A stretch of 64,000 nt of DNA from assembly GCF_041295575.1 (NCBI RefSeq), contig NZ_CP160452.1:2852001-2916000 (forward strand). The letters are read 5' to 3'. This document shows positions 14,059 through 24,166 of the stretch, in pieces. Position 1 is the stretch's first letter. Each line of letters opens with the position of its first letter. The position numbers and the translations under genes are program-made. This DNA comes from Sporosarcina pasteurii (GTDB lineage: Bacteria; Bacillota; Bacilli; Bacillales_A; Planococcaceae). Below the pieces are notes generated by a model. The model had not been told where the DNA came from, made no database searches, and worked only from the letters and a program-made list of their open reading frames with translations.

Positions 14059-15534
14059 TTACCTCTCCTTATTAATATATTCCTCGACCATTTCTTGTAC
14101 ATCTTGAATATGACGCATTTTATTATCCCAACACTTCTGGCTTAAATCGACTGGGTACTCTTCGGGATTTAATGATCGTTTATATTCATCCCATAATAAA
14201 TCTAAGCTTTCAGTAGCATACTTCTGAATTTCTTGAATCGTTGGGTTTTCATAAATGATCTCGCCACTTTTCACAACTTGTACGTGTAAATTTTTCGCCT
14301 CAAAGTTCGTGACAAATTTTGATATAAAAGTATGGACAGGGTGGAACATTTTAAGGCGCTCTTCCGACGCCGGATCCTCATCATGCATCGTAATATAGTC
14401 CCCTTCTGCCATACCATTTTCGCGATTAATGATTCGATAAACATTTTTTTGACCAGGTGTTGTTACTTTTTCGGCTGAAGAAGAGATTTTAATCGTATCT
14501 TCCATTACACCCTCTTCATTTTCAATTGAAACAATTTTATATACAGCACCGAGTGCAGGTTGGTCGTATGCGGTAATGAGTTTCGTCCCAATTCCCCATA
14601 CATCCACTTTTGCACCTTGTGCCTTCAGGTTTAAGATTGTGTATTCATCTAAATCATTGGAAACGACAATTTGTGCATCATGGAAACCAGCTTCATCTAA
14701 CATGCGACGAGCTTCTTTCGATAGAAATGCGATATCTCCACTATCTAAACGAATCCCGATAAAATTAATTTTATCGCCTAATTCTTTTGCAACTCGAATC
14801 GCAGTTGGTACACCTATTTTCAACGTATTGTATGTATCTACGAGAAATACGCAGTCTTTATGACGTTTCGCGTAAGCGTGAAATGCTTCATATTCACTTT
14901 TATACGCTTGTACGAGGGAGTGCGCATGTGTGCCGGCTACCGGAATTCCAAATTGTTTCCCAGCCCGTACGTTACTCGTTGCCTCAACCCCGCCAATAAA
15001 AGTAGCACGTGCGCCCCATAAAGCTGCATCCATTTCTTGTGCTCTTCGTGTACCAAATTCCATCACTGCTTCATCTTTTGCAACTTGTTTAATCCGGCTC
15101 GCTTTCGTTGCGATTAGTGTTTGGTAATTTACAATGTTTAAGAGAGCGGTTTCGACAAGCTGTGCTTCCGCTAAAGGTGCTTCGACCCGAATAATGGGTT
15201 CATTTGCAAAAACGAGTTCACCTTCTACCATTGAATAGACGTCTCCTGTAAAACGAAGGTCTTTTAAATACGCTAAAAAATCATCGCTGTAGCTTAGTTC
15301 TTCTTTTAAATAGGCAATGTCACTTTCGCTAAATTGGAAATTTCGAAGATAATCTAATATCCTTTCCAATCCCGCAAAAATAGCATAGCCATTGCCAAAG
15401 GGTAAACTTCTGAAAAATAATTCAAACACCGATTTTTTATTGTGAATGCCATCCGCCCAGTATGATTCTGCCATATTAATTTGATATAAATCGGTATGTA
15501 AAACCTTGCTGTCATCTACATAATTCGAACTCAT
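14059..15534 (-). CDS. pncB: nicotinate phosphoribosyltransferase
   Basis: It joins nicotinate to PRPP to give nicotinate mononucleotide, the entry step of the Preiss-Handler NAD pathway. The 491-residue protein shows TDLYQINMAESYW at the N-terminus, EFGTRRAQ and the central GTHAHS, and a phosphate-binding region around FIGIRLDSGDIAF. I chose the ATG at 15534 because GAAGAAGG lies upstream at good spacing; the frame is open seven codons further. It is co-transcribed with nadE. Confidence 0.95.
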   Translation of the reverse strand: MSSNYVDDSKVLHTDLYQINMAESYWADGIHNKKSVFELFFRSLPFGNGYAIFAGLERILDYLRNFQFSESDIAYLKEELSYSDDFLAYLKDLRFTGDVYSMVEGELVFANEPIIRVEAPLAEAQLVETALLNIVNYQTLIATKASRIKQVAKDEAVMEFGTRRAQEMDAALWGARATFIGGVEATSNVRAGKQFGIPVAGTHAHSLVQAYKSEYEAFHAYAKRHKDCVFLVDTYNTLKIGVPTAIRVAKELGDKINFIGIRLDSGDIAFLSKEARRMLDEAGFHDAQIVVSNDLDEYTILNLKAQGAKVDVWGIGTKLITAYDQPALGAVYKIVSIENEEGVMEDTIKISSSAEKVTTPGQKNVYRIINRENGMAEGDYITMHDEDPASEERLKMFHPVHTFISKFVTNFEAKNLHVQVVKSGEIIYENPTIQEIQKYATESLDLLWDEYKRSLNPEEYPVDLSQKCWDNKMRHIQDVQEMVEEYINKER

Positions 15535-15902
15535 CACAATTACCTTCTTCCACATTCTTAGATACTCTTAGTATACATCATTTAACCTTTTGCGACGCAT
15601 TTCAATCTTTTTCTTGTGTTTTAGACATGATTCCAACCCAATTTCGCAGAAAGTCCACACAATTTTATAGATTTTCAGCTCTTTCACACGAAATGCCCTC
15701 GCAATTCTTCCTTAATCTATCACCGCAAAAAACAGTTGCCTAAGCCAAGTTTCATGCTCTCCTCTCATTTCCTTATACTTCTAGCCTACCAAATATCCTA
15801 GAAACTGTAAGGTTATCTGCCCCCTATTAAGCACCCTCAGCCATTTTTTACGTTTACTTGGCAAACATAAATAAACATTGGATGTGCTGCTAGGTGAATA
15901 AA
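15535..15902. other. gene-free gap
   Basis: This stretch is the upstream region of pncB and the downstream side of the aldehyde dehydrogenase. I see no coding frame with a ribosome binding site, no RNA motif and no repeat. A TATACT hexamer at 15570-15575 on the minus strand could be the pncB -10 box, but no good -35 is visible. Confidence 0.5.
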
Positions 15903-15943
15903 AAAGATGCAACCGGAAAGTACATTTTCCCGATTGCATCTTT
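15903..15943 (-). terminator. terminator of the aldehyde dehydrogenase gene
   Basis: A 14-bp imperfect stem (AAAGATGCAATCGG/CCGGTTGCATCTTT) is followed by TTTTT on the minus strand. Confidence 0.88.
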
Positions 15944-15968
15944 GACTGCCTATTTTTAATTCGACTGT

Positions 15969-17309
15969 TTATCGCTCATAATGCGTCGCTACACGGCGAA
16001 TATTTAATAAATGTTCAACACTAATATTATCCGTCGTACTACTTCCGCCCGCAGTTCCACAACCTAGTGTTAAAGAAGGTGCGAGTAGTGTTGTCATGCC
16101 AATTCCACCGAATGTCCCGCCTGTATTCACCATAATACGAGATGCGTTAATGGCTAATCCAAATGCTTCAATCTTCTGTTGATCTGTCGTATGCAGCATT
16201 GCGGAGTGCCCGAGCCCTTGGTTATTTAACAACTGGCTCACTCTTTCAATGCCTTCTTCCCAATTATTCACTGTGTACATTGTAAGAATTGACGATAACT
16301 TTTCACCAGAATAAGGATTCTCTTTGGAAACGGTTGTTTGTTCTGCAACGAGCAATTTCGTATTTTCCGGTACATCGATTTCTGCCAACTGTGCAACAAC
16401 GGATGCAGATTTTCCGACTATTGCAGGATTCAATGTTCCGTTTTCGCGTAAAATCACTTTGCTCAATTGTTCTTGTTGCGCTTCATTTAAGAAATAGGCT
16501 CCTTTTACTTTCAGCGTTTCGATCACTTCTTCTTTTACTGAAACTTCCGCGATAATGGATTCCTCAGATGTACAAATCATGCCGTAGTCAAATAGCTTAC
16601 TTTCCATAATACGATCGATGGCTTGCGTTACATCCGCTGTCTTTTCAATAAGCGCTGGGCCATTTCCTGCTCCGACACCAATTGCAGGATTTCCTGAAGA
16701 ATACGCAGCCTTCACCATTGCGCTACCGCCCGTCGCTAAAATTAACGCCGTATCTTCATGATGCATCATCTGCTCTGTTTCTTTTAAGGACGGTTGCTCA
16801 ATCACTTGAATTAATCCTTCGGGCGCTCCTGCTTCCACTGCAGCCTTTTCTACACGACGAACTGTTTCAACAATACTTTTCACTGCCGAAGGGTGAGGTG
16901 AAAAGACAATTGCATTTCTTGTTTTCAGTGCAATTAATGCCTTGAAAATAACGGTAGATGTTGGATTCGTCATTGGAATTAAAGCTGCGATTACCCCCAT
17001 TGGCATCCCGACTTCCATCACACCTTCTTCTTTGTCATGTCGAAGGATTCCAACAGTACGCTTGTCTTTAATCGAATCATACACTACTTGACTTGCAAAT
17101 AAGTTTTTAGTCGTCTTATCTTCTACATTTCCAAATCCTGTTTCTTCGTGTGCCATTTGTGCCAGTACTGTTGCCGCTTCTGTTAATTCTGCTGCAATTG
17201 CACCGACAATCTGATCCACTTTCGCTTGATGATAGGTTTGATACTTTTCTTGCGCTACTTTCGCTTCGCTAATTAACACTTCTACTTCTGTACACTTAAT
17301 TTGTGGCAT
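15969..17309 (-). CDS. CoA-acylating aldehyde dehydrogenase
   Basis: The 446-residue enzyme belongs to the branch of aldehyde dehydrogenases that convert an aldehyde, CoA and NAD to acyl-CoA. The catalytic Cys is about residue 246 in [10 protein letters not shown]. The C-terminal [18 protein letters not shown] and HLLNIRR resemble the N-terminal domain of bifunctional AdhE. No alcohol dehydrogenase domain is fused. Acetaldehyde is the usual substrate, but sulfoacetaldehyde dehydrogenases look similar, so the substrate is open. AGGAGG precedes the ATG at 17309. A cre-like palindrome lies just upstream, and a receiver-AraC regulator is divergent. Confidence 0.85.
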   Translation of the reverse strand: MPQIKCTEVEVLISEAKVAQEKYQTYHQAKVDQIVGAIAAELTEAATVLAQMAHEETGFGNVEDKTTKNLFASQVVYDSIKDKRTVGILRHDKEEGVMEVGMPMGVIAALIPMTNPTSTVIFKALIALKTRNAIVFSPHPSAVKSIVETVRRVEKAAVEAGAPEGLIQVIEQPSLKETEQMMHHEDTALILATGGSAMVKAAYSSGNPAIGVGAGNGPALIEKTADVTQAIDRIMESKLFDYGMICTSEESIIAEVSVKEEVIETLKVKGAYFLNEAQQEQLSKVILRENGTLNPAIVGKSASVVAQLAEIDVPENTKLLVAEQTTVSKENPYSGEKLSSILTMYTVNNWEEGIERVSQLLNNQGLGHSAMLHTTDQQKIEAFGLAINASRIMVNTGGTFGGIGMTTLLAPSLTLGCGTAGGSSTTDNISVEHLLNIRRVATHYER

Positions 17310-17343
17310 GTCCATTCCTCCTCAGTATACTGTTCTTCTATAG

Positions 17344-17355
17344 TAAAGCGCTTTA
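17344..17355 (-). promoter_or_regulatory. cre-like catabolite operator
   Basis: TAAAGCGCTTTA is a perfect palindrome holding the AAAGCGCTTT core of CcpA sites. It lies 35 bases before the aldehyde dehydrogenase start, where CcpA binding would block transcription. Confidence 0.5.
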
Positions 17356-17414
17356 ATGGATGGACGTTAGGATTTTTTTAACTTGAATTAGTCTTTTCTT
17401 GCACTGCAAAGGCG

Positions 17415-17442
17415 AAAGTTTGTACAATCGTTCACAAACTTT
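17415..17442. promoter_or_regulatory. inverted repeat between divergent genes
   Basis: AAAGTTTGT-N10-ACAAACTTT is a perfect 9-bp inverted repeat about 105 bases from each flanking start. It could be the operator of the regulator at 17551-18336. Confidence 0.4.
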
Positions 17443-17550
17443 ATTTTCACCACCTACATTTCCACTAACTATTCAAGTATAATGATAGGCATGCAGAAGA
17501 ATTTGTTAACTTTATATCGTTCATTATGTAATTAGAAATGAGGGATCATC

Positions 17551-18336
17551 ATGTGTAATGTTCTATTAGCAATGTCTACTATAGACGAACGACAGTTTTT
17601 AAAGGACATGATCACGACCCATTTTTTCAACCTTACTTTTTTACCTGATGTGATAGATAGCGAAGCAGCATATCGATTAGCGAAAGAAGTACAAATCGAT
17701 ATTATGATTTTAGATTTAAGCGATTTTGCAAATTTAACGTTCGACTATAAAACAAAAATTATAAAACAACAGCCCAATGTAAAAGTTATTTTATTGGATA
17801 ATGAGAAAAATGCAGACCATTTACAAACCGCTTTACGTTGTGGTGTGATTGATTACTTAGTAAAACCTTTGAGGCTAGGAGAATGTCAAACGGCTATTCA
17901 CCGTGCCCTCGTTTCACTGAACCAAGTTTCATTGTTAAATGTTGAGCATTCTGCCGCAGAAAATGAAAAAGGAAAAAACGTCCACAAAATGATTCAATAT
18001 ATTCATCAACATTACAATGAAAAGTTATCTTTGGAACAACTCGCTAAACTGATGCACCTTCATCCATGTTATGTAAGCCGCTCCTTTACGGAGGTTGTCG
18101 GCATGTCATTTGTACAATATTTACAACACTATCGAATTGAGCAAGCGAAAAAGAAATTACAATTCACTCATTTACCAATTTCCGAGATTGCTGAACAAGT
18201 CGGCTATTCCAATTCAGCCTATTTCAGTAGAGTATTTAAAAGAACTACGACCTATACACCCAATCAATATAGACAGACATACGAAGGCTGTCATGTCCCA
18301 ACAGACTTTCAACATGTTCGGGAGTTTATTGAGTAA
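17551..18336 (+). CDS. response-regulator-like AraC-family transcription factor
   Basis: The 261-residue protein has an N-terminal receiver-like domain (residues 1-125) and a C-terminal AraC-type double helix-turn-helix (about 150-250, with LSLEQLAKLMHLHPCYVSR and ISEIAEQVGYSNSAYFSRVFK). The receiver keeps an acidic residue in MILDLSD (Asp about 56) and the lysine in DYLVKPL, so phosphorylation is possible. No histidine kinase is encoded nearby. GAGGGA precedes the ATG. Because it diverges from the acylating aldehyde dehydrogenase gene it probably controls it; this is inference from position. Confidence 0.85.
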   Translation: MCNVLLAMSTIDERQFLKDMITTHFFNLTFLPDVIDSEAAYRLAKEVQIDIMILDLSDFANLTFDYKTKIIKQQPNVKVILLDNEKNADHLQTALRCGVIDYLVKPLRLGECQTAIHRALVSLNQVSLLNVEHSAAENEKGKNVHKMIQYIHQHYNEKLSLEQLAKLMHLHPCYVSRSFTEVVGMSFVQYLQHYRIEQAKKKLQFTHLPISEIAEQVGYSNSAYFSRVFKRTTTYTPNQYRQTYEGCHVPTDFQHVREFIE

Positions 18337-18349
18337 AATAGTAGAAAAT

Positions 18350-18385
18350 AAAAACAATCGCTCTTACATGGAGACGATTGTTTTT
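18350..18385. terminator. bidirectional terminator
   Basis: An 11-bp stem AAAAACAATCG/CGATTGTTTTT is followed by a T-rich tract on the plus strand and A/T on the other side. It serves the regulator and possibly the convergent nucleotidyltransferase gene. Confidence 0.85.
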
Positions 18386-18396
18386 ATTTTTATACC

Positions 18397-19230
18397 TCAT
18401 AATACTTTTCTTATAATATTTTCCACCCAAGCCCGGTTTTCATCCAGCCCGACTTGGGCGCATAAAGATTGATGAACTTTTTTAAACGCTTCAACTACTT
18501 TTGGTACGACAATCATCATGTGATCGGGATTGCGGCTGCTATCCCAACTTGCCAACTCGTCTAACTGCCAGCTTTGCAATGGACTACGATGACCTTCGAT
18601 TTTTGCCCAATCCCCTAATGCGTTCGGCTGGATTCCCGCTTCCATATACCAACCCATCGCCATGAATAAACGCAGATGATCTAAGCAGTTCAGCGCATAA
18701 TAGTATTCCGAGCGCATCATGCCCCGATACCATTCATGTAAAGAGGCAAAAAACTTCGTGCGCCATAAGTCAATATCTTCAACGGAAGGTTTATATGTTA
18801 ATTGGCGAGATTTCGAAACAATATCAACCAAAATCCCGGTTGAATCATAAAAAACTTCAATATTCCTCAGCCAAAAAGAAGGAAGAATGTCTTTTAGCCG
18901 ATAATAAAAGATATCTACTTTGACGAATGGTTCGTAGTGAGCCGTACTATAATTTAAATGAGCAACTTCTTTAAAAAAAAGAATATTTCCCCATCGACCT
19001 GCACGGTTTTGTTTATCTGCCCAGTACTGGTCGAACGCTTCGTCGGCCACAATGATCCTAAGATCTATTGTCGAGTACTGATCAGCATCCCCATTGCCAA
19101 TCGAGCCGCCGTAAAAGACCGCTAAGATGCCTGGATCACCAGCTAAATCTTGCTCGATTGCTTCTTTAATTTCCTGTCGACATAACGGAATCTTTGCATC
19201 TCTTTGTACATGTTTAGATGGATCCATCAT
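18397..19230 (-). CDS. nucleotidyltransferase-fold protein, function unknown
   Basis: The 277-residue protein has the polymerase-beta-type signature FYGGSIGNGDADQYSTIDLR (about residues 39-58), with a possible third carboxylate in VKVDIFYY. It resembles the fold of aminoglycoside nucleotidyltransferases such as AadK and of antitoxin-like minimal nucleotidyltransferases, but I cannot assign a substrate. The spacing GGSxG followed by DLR rather than DxD is unusual, so activity is uncertain. AAAGGGGGG precedes the ATG. It converges with the AraC-type regulator and diverges from the lipid kinase gene. Confidence 0.65.
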   Translation of the reverse strand: MMDPSKHVQRDAKIPLCRQEIKEAIEQDLAGDPGILAVFYGGSIGNGDADQYSTIDLRIIVADEAFDQYWADKQNRAGRWGNILFFKEVAHLNYSTAHYEPFVKVDIFYYRLKDILPSFWLRNIEVFYDSTGILVDIVSKSRQLTYKPSVEDIDLWRTKFFASLHEWYRGMMRSEYYYALNCLDHLRLFMAMGWYMEAGIQPNALGDWAKIEGHRSPLQSWQLDELASWDSSRNPDHMMIVVPKVVEAFKKVHQSLCAQVGLDENRAWVENIIRKVL

Positions 19231-19359
19231 TCTTACCCCCCTTTTCTATCGAAATATGAAGGTTTTTATATTTTAGTATACCCGCGTCAACTAAATATTG
19301 TTACACTATTAGAAATAATATGTCTTTTGCAGGGGAGATTAAAGAGAAAGGAGGATATT

Positions 19360-20259
19360 ATGTTCATCTTTATTATAAATCCGTCTTCTGGTAATGGAAA
19401 ATCCACTACTTTTTGGCGAAGTTTGGAGAAAAAACTGCATACGGAAAATGTACCATTTAAGAAACTTGTGAGTACATCAACACATGAAACAAGACAATTT
19501 GTTAGCCATGCATTAAAAACTCATCAAGTGCGGGCCGTCGGCGTAATTGGAGGGGACGGGACAATTAGTTCAGTCATTCAAGAACTTGCGAATACATCGA
19601 TTCCACTCGCTATATTTCCGGCAGGTTCGGGAAATGACACCGCAAGAATGTTCAATCTGACGAACTGTCCAGAACAATTTATTCAAGGAATCCTACATGG
19701 AAAAACAACTTGTGTCGATTTACTCCAGTTAAATGATCGTTTCGGCATCACCGTTGCAGGAGTTGGCATCGATACGACGATAGAAGAAAAAGTTAAACAT
19801 GCATCTTATCTGCCATTTTTTAATAAGCTCGGATTGGTTTCACTCGCCTACCTAATTGCTTCAATCGGAACTGCACTTACCTTTAAACCCTTTAATGCCA
19901 AAATAACAATCGACCATCAAAAACAATTCGTCCCTCACGCTTGGTTAATTGTTTGTGGCAATACAACTTCGTATGGCGGCGGATTAAAGATTTGTCCAGA
20001 TGCAAATCCGGCAGACGGGCAATTCAATCTCACAATGTTTCACGGGATTAACCGTTTTAAAGCAATGACTCGCGTCTTTCCTGCTTTATTAAGCGGAAAA
20101 CCTATTCGTAAAAACGGGATAACATACGCGGTTGGAAAAGAGCTTACAATTTCAACAGATAGACCTATTCCAGTAATTTTTGATGGAGAAATCATTCAAG
20201 CGATGCCGCTACATATTAAAATTCAGCCACATGCACTTCAATTACTTATAACAACGTAA
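19360..20259 (+). CDS. diacylglycerol kinase-family lipid kinase
   Basis: The 299-residue protein has the DAGK catalytic domain: INPSSGNGK at residues 6-14, the nucleotide-binding GGDGT at 64-68, PAGSGNDTAR near 85-94, and FDGE near the C-terminus. The family (DgkB, YegS, BmrU-like) phosphorylates diacylglycerol or related lipids at the inner membrane face. The exact substrate cannot be told from sequence. I chose the ATG at 19360 because AAAGGAGG lies directly upstream. The gene has its own terminator. Confidence 0.88.
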   Translation: MFIFIINPSSGNGKSTTFWRSLEKKLHTENVPFKKLVSTSTHETRQFVSHALKTHQVRAVGVIGGDGTISSVIQELANTSIPLAIFPAGSGNDTARMFNLTNCPEQFIQGILHGKTTCVDLLQLNDRFGITVAGVGIDTTIEEKVKHASYLPFFNKLGLVSLAYLIASIGTALTFKPFNAKITIDHQKQFVPHAWLIVCGNTTSYGGGLKICPDANPADGQFNLTMFHGINRFKAMTRVFPALLSGKPIRKNGITYAVGKELTISTDRPIPVIFDGEIIQAMPLHIKIQPHALQLLITT

Positions 20260-20297
20260 GGCTTTCCACACTTGGAACTAAAATGTAGAAAGCCTTT
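20258..20297 (+). terminator. terminator of the lipid kinase gene
   Basis: The stem AAGGCTTTC/GAAAGCCTT overlaps the stop codon and is followed by a T/A-rich tract. Confidence 0.7.
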
Positions 20298-20410
20298 AAA
20301 ATAAAAAAGAACCTTTGCTAATGAACCTAAATTGCTTCAAATCTTTGAATTAACTCCGTTCCATAAACATAGCTTTGTGCAAAGATTCCCTCAATAATAC
20401 GCGCAACACA

Positions 20411-20452
20411 AAAAGCGCCCATTGTAGATCAAGAGAATTCAACAATGGACGC
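20411..20452 (-). terminator. terminator of phnA
   Basis: On the minus strand, GCGTCCATTGT pairs with ACAATGGGCGC (one G-U) and is followed by TTTTT. It lies just after the phnA stop. Confidence 0.8.
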
Positions 20453-20458
20453 CATGAA

Positions 20459-20800
20459 TTATAATTTTTTCACAAACTCTGTTTTCAACTGCATCGCACC
20501 AATGCCATCGATTTTACAATCGATGTCATGGTCTCCTTCGACGAGGCGAATCCCTTTTACTTTTGTTCCTTTTTTAACGACGAGAGAACTTCCCTTTACT
20601 TTCAGGTCTTTAATGACTGTGACCGTATCTCCGTCTACTAATATATTCCCATGCGCATCTTTAAAGACTCTTTCCTCTTCAGCTGGTTCATTTTCTTCCC
20701 CTAATGTCCATTCATGTGCACATTCTGGACAAACTATGAGGTTGCCATCTTCATACGTATACTCCGAATGACATTTCGGGCAATTTGGTAAATCGTTCAT
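20459..20800 (-). CDS. phnA: PhnA-family zinc-ribbon protein
   Basis: The 113-residue protein has an N-terminal zinc ribbon (CPKC at 7-10 and CPEC at about 25-28) and the PhnA domain with [21 protein letters not shown]. It was named for its place in the E. coli phosphonate locus, but it is not needed for phosphonate breakdown and its role is unclear. No phosphonate genes are nearby. The ATG at 20800 is preceded by GGAGG; an upstream in-frame ATG at 20824 lacks one. Confidence 0.92.
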   Translation of the reverse strand: MNDLPNCPKCHSEYTYEDGNLIVCPECAHEWTLGEENEPAEEERVFKDAHGNILVDGDTVTVIKDLKVKGSSLVVKKGTKVKGIRLVEGDHDIDCKIDGIGAMQLKTEFVKKL

Positions 20801-20834
20801 ATGATTTTTCCTCCAATTTCTCAATTCATCTTCT

Positions 20835-22169
20835 TTAATTTATCACTTTCGCGCGTCTCCAACGACCAAAACGGTAATACAAAAATGCAAACAGGCTGCT
20901 GATGACAAAGCTTATGCCAATCCCTAAAGCAATCCCCTTTTCACCGTAAATCGATGACATCGTATACGTGAGCGGGAAACGCAAGATCCAAAACGAAATG
21001 ATATTCAAAATGAGTACTTGGAACATGGCGCCTGCTGCACGAACCGCTCCATTTAAAATAAAGTTTATACCTAAAAACGGATAGAAGAAAGCAACCATTT
21101 TCAAATACTTTGTTCCGAATTCAACTGCGTCTGGTTCTTGGATAAATAAACGAATGCCATAAGTAGCAAATAAAAACATTATAGAAGCTAAAACAATCAT
21201 AACACCTAAATTATAAATGAATCCATAAAACGTAATTTTATGCACACGTTCCCATTTATTCGCGCCAATATTTTGCCCAGCCATACTATTCACGGCTACG
21301 CCAAGCGCCTGTGCCGGCAGCATAATTAAACTATCCAAACGTTGGGACGCCCCGTACCCCGCAACAACCGGCGCACCAAATGAAGCAACGACACTCATAA
21401 TGGCCATAGACCCTGCAGAGATGACACTCATTTGAAGCCCTGCTGGAATTCCCAGCTTCAAAATACTCCCTACTTCCTGCTTTGACGGCAACGAAGGTTT
21501 TGAAAAAGGGACAAGATTCTTCGTTACCGTGAAATAAACACCTAGGCCAAACGCTACACCTTGAGAAAGAATTGTCGCATAGGCCGCGCCTTCAATTCCC
21601 CAGCCGAATACGCTAATAAACACGGGATCTAAGATCGTATTTAAAATGACGGCTGTCAATACAAAATAGAGGGGCGTTTTTGAATCACCTACTGAGCGGT
21701 AGACCGTTCCAATGAAATTATAGCCAAATAAAAACAACATCCCGATGAAGTTAATTTTCAAATAAGCAGAAGCCATGGGGACCATTGTTTCGGGCGTCCC
21801 AAGCCAACTTAAAATATGTTCTGATAAGACATATCCGGCGATACCTAATGAAATTGACATCAATGTAAGCATGACGACAAAGGCATTTAAGTATCGTTTG
21901 AGTCCTTCTTCGCTTCCTTTCCCTTTTTGTTGGGATAAAATCGTCAAAGCGGCGTTGTTTAAACCGATGACAAAAGATAGGACGGTAAAAACAATTGTGC
22001 CTGAAATCGCCACAGCCCCCAGTGCATCCGCCCCGATTAAATTCCCAATCCATAAACTATCAATAAATTGATAAGAAATTTGGAGTAAATTTGTCAATAT
22101 AATAGGTGCTGAAGAAATGAACAGCTGTTTAACAATATTCCCTTCCGTAAAGTCATGTTGTTTTGCCAT
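20835..22169 (-). CDS. MATE-family multidrug efflux transporter
   Basis: The 444-residue inner-membrane protein has two MatE repeats of six segments each (about residues 10-220 and 230-440). Family cues are [21 protein letters not shown] near residue 32 and the matching [18 protein letters not shown] near 262. MATE proteins export cationic drugs or metabolites using a sodium or proton gradient. It lies 3 bases after ogt on the same strand, with GAGGGG before the ATG, so the two are probably one transcript. Confidence 0.92.
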   Translation of the reverse strand: MAKQHDFTEGNIVKQLFISSAPIILTNLLQISYQFIDSLWIGNLIGADALGAVAISGTIVFTVLSFVIGLNNAALTILSQQKGKGSEEGLKRYLNAFVVMLTLMSISLGIAGYVLSEHILSWLGTPETMVPMASAYLKINFIGMLFLFGYNFIGTVYRSVGDSKTPLYFVLTAVILNTILDPVFISVFGWGIEGAAYATILSQGVAFGLGVYFTVTKNLVPFSKPSLPSKQEVGSILKLGIPAGLQMSVISAGSMAIMSVVASFGAPVVAGYGASQRLDSLIMLPAQALGVAVNSMAGQNIGANKWERVHKITFYGFIYNLGVMIVLASIMFLFATYGIRLFIQEPDAVEFGTKYLKMVAFFYPFLGINFILNGAVRAAGAMFQVLILNIISFWILRFPLTYTMSSIYGEKGIALGIGISFVISSLFAFLYYRFGRWRRAKVIN

Positions 22170-22172
22170 GTC

Positions 22173-22694
22173 CTACTCCCCTCTTGTACCTCCCGACCGC
22201 TCTAATTCAAGCAATTGTTCTTTCATCGTCAAACCTGCACGAAAACCGCCTAGTTTACCATCTTTCGTCAACACCCGGTGACACGGAACGACGATTAAGA
22301 CCGGGTTTGCACCAATGGCTCCCCCAACCGCACGAACCGCTTTTGGTTTTTGAAGGCGTTCAGCAACGTCCGTATACGAAATCGTGTCTCCATAAGGGAT
22401 TGTTTGCAATACTTCCCATACACTTTGCTGAAAAGGTGTCCCATACAAATCAAGCTGACCTGTAAAAATTTGACCTTTTCCATCTATAGTAGCACGTAGT
22501 TCATTTACATAAGGCTCTATGACCTCCTGATTTTCTTCCATAAGCGCATTGCGAACACGCTTCGCCACCCAATTGGAGAGCTCTTCGAAAGGAGCATCCG
22601 GCGTTCCGATGTAACATAATCCTTTTTCTGTCGCAGCCATATACATGGACCATTCCGCAAGTTGCACCTCTAACCAATAAACCGTTTGTTTCAT
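22173..22694 (-). CDS. ogt: methylated-DNA--protein-cysteine methyltransferase
   Basis: It repairs O6-methylguanine by transferring the methyl group to its own cysteine. The 173-residue protein has the active site PCHRV with Cys138, the helix-turn-helix region QQSVWEVLQTIPYGDTISY, and an N-terminal ribonuclease-like domain. The length is normal for Ogt. GGGGGGG lies before the ATG. It shares a transcript with the MATE gene. Confidence 0.95.
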   Translation of the reverse strand: MKQTVYWLEVQLAEWSMYMAATEKGLCYIGTPDAPFEELSNWVAKRVRNALMEENQEVIEPYVNELRATIDGKGQIFTGQLDLYGTPFQQSVWEVLQTIPYGDTISYTDVAERLQKPKAVRAVGGAIGANPVLIVVPCHRVLTKDGKLGGFRAGLTMKEQLLELERSGGTRGE

Positions 22695-22830
22695 ATGTAC
22701 TCCCCCCCATTCCTATCCTCTAATTTATAATCATTTTACATGTTTAACAGAATCTCTGCTTGTTTAATTCATCAAGTCGTGATAGCATAAATATAAATCT
22801 GTATCTTCCAACAATTTAATATTTTCATTT

Positions 22831-22930
22831 CTTATCCAGAGAGACGGAGGGATTGGCCCGATGAAGTCTCAGCAACCAGCCAGATGGCATTGGTGCTAAT
22901 TCCAAAAGGTGTGATCGCCTTGAAGATAAG
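22831..22930 (+). promoter_or_regulatory. SAM-I (S-box) riboswitch
   Basis: Canonical S-box elements appear in order: CTTATCcAGAGA at the P1 and P2 start, GAGGGA, GGCCCGATGAA, CAGCAACC, GGTGCTAATTCC, and GAAGATAAG closing P1. High SAM should favour the terminator at 22954-22984 and switch off metI. Confidence 0.97.
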
Positions 22931-22953
22931 AAGATTGACTTCGTGATGATTAG

Positions 22954-22984
22954 GAGCACTCTTCTTATAGAGTGCTCTTTTTTT
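22954..22984 (+). terminator. S-box terminator upstream of metI
   Basis: A 9-bp stem GAGCACTCT/AGAGTGCTC with a 6-base loop is followed by TTTTTTT. Confidence 0.92.
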
Positions 22985-23006
22985 ATTATAGAAAGGGAGG
23001 ATTATA

Positions 23007-24140
23007 TTGAAAAACAATCAGTTAGCCACTCAACTTGTCCAATTAGGAAATCGCAGTGATGCTAAAACAGGTGCGGTGAGTGCCCCAATTTATTTATCGA
23101 CAGCTTTTGAACATACGGGCATTGGAGAATCCACGGGTTATGATTATTCTCGAACGAAAAACCCTACGCGTGCCCTTTTGGAAGAAGGTATCGCCAATTT
23201 AGAAAGTGGTGATGCAGGGTTTGCCTGTAGCTCCGGTATGGCCGCCATTCAGCTCGTCCTTTCAATATTTCGTTCGGGCGATGAACTCATTGTACCTGAA
23301 GATATTTACGGCGGCACATACCGTTTACTCGATGATTACGCGGATTTTTATTCAATTCAAACGACCTATACTGATTTTGCTAGCGTTGCCCAGGTAGAAG
23401 CATGTATTACACCAAAAACAAAAGCGCTATTTATTGAAACGCCAACAAATCCACTCATGGAAACGATTGATATTCAAGCATACGCGGCACTTGCTGAAAA
23501 GTATGAGTTACTCCTTATCGTAGACAATACGTTTCTAACGCCATATTTCCAAAGACCAATTGAGCTTGGTGCTCATATTGTTTTACACAGTGCTACTAAA
23601 TATATTGGCGGCCATAATGATGTACTCGCAGGACTCGTTGTTGCGAAAGGGGATGCACTTTGCCAGCAATTAGGCGAGAATCATAATACGATTGGCGCAG
23701 TTCTTTCTCCAACCGATGCCTGGCTAACGATTCGCGGACTAAAAACGCTCCACTTGAGAATGAAACAACATGATGAAAATGCGAAAGAAATTGTGGCTTA
23801 TTTAAAAACAGAGCCACTCGTGAAAGATGTGTTATATGCGGGGCAAGGCGGGATGGTATCTTTTCGTCTTCAAAAAAGCGAGTGGGTCAATCCGTTTCTG
23901 CAAAATCTCAACCTCATTACTTTCGCTGAAAGTCTTGGTGGCGTTGAAAGTTTTATCACGTATCCTGCCACACAAACCCATATGAGCATGCCGGAAGAAG
24001 ACCGATTACGTCGCGGGGTTTGTAATAAACTACTGCGCTTTTCTGTCGGTGTAGAAGATTGCGATGATCTAATCGCGGATTTGAAACAAGTCTTTGCGAA
24101 ATTAAAGCGCAAGGCCTATCAACAAACGGTCGTTAATTAG
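23007..24140 (+). CDS. metI: cystathionine gamma-synthase / O-acetylhomoserine thiolyase
   Basis: The 377-residue PLP enzyme joins an activated homoserine ester to cysteine or sulfide in methionine synthesis. It shows the gamma-family pattern YDYSRTKNPTR (45-55), FACSSGMAAI, DNTFLTP, and the PLP lysine 198 in SATKYIGGHND. It begins at TTG preceded by GGGAGG. In B. subtilis metI is followed by metC; here a terminator follows immediately and no metC is present. The S-box upstream fits methionine control. Confidence 0.93.
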   Translation: MKNNQLATQLVQLGNRSDAKTGAVSAPIYLSTAFEHTGIGESTGYDYSRTKNPTRALLEEGIANLESGDAGFACSSGMAAIQLVLSIFRSGDELIVPEDIYGGTYRLLDDYADFYSIQTTYTDFASVAQVEACITPKTKALFIETPTNPLMETIDIQAYAALAEKYELLLIVDNTFLTPYFQRPIELGAHIVLHSATKYIGGHNDVLAGLVVAKGDALCQQLGENHNTIGAVLSPTDAWLTIRGLKTLHLRMKQHDENAKEIVAYLKTEPLVKDVLYAGQGGMVSFRLQKSEWVNPFLQNLNLITFAESLGGVESFITYPATQTHMSMPEEDRLRRGVCNKLLRFSVGVEDCDDLIADLKQVFAKLKRKAYQQTVVN

Positions 24141-24166
24141 CAAACTTCGTTGTGCCTGCGAAATAA

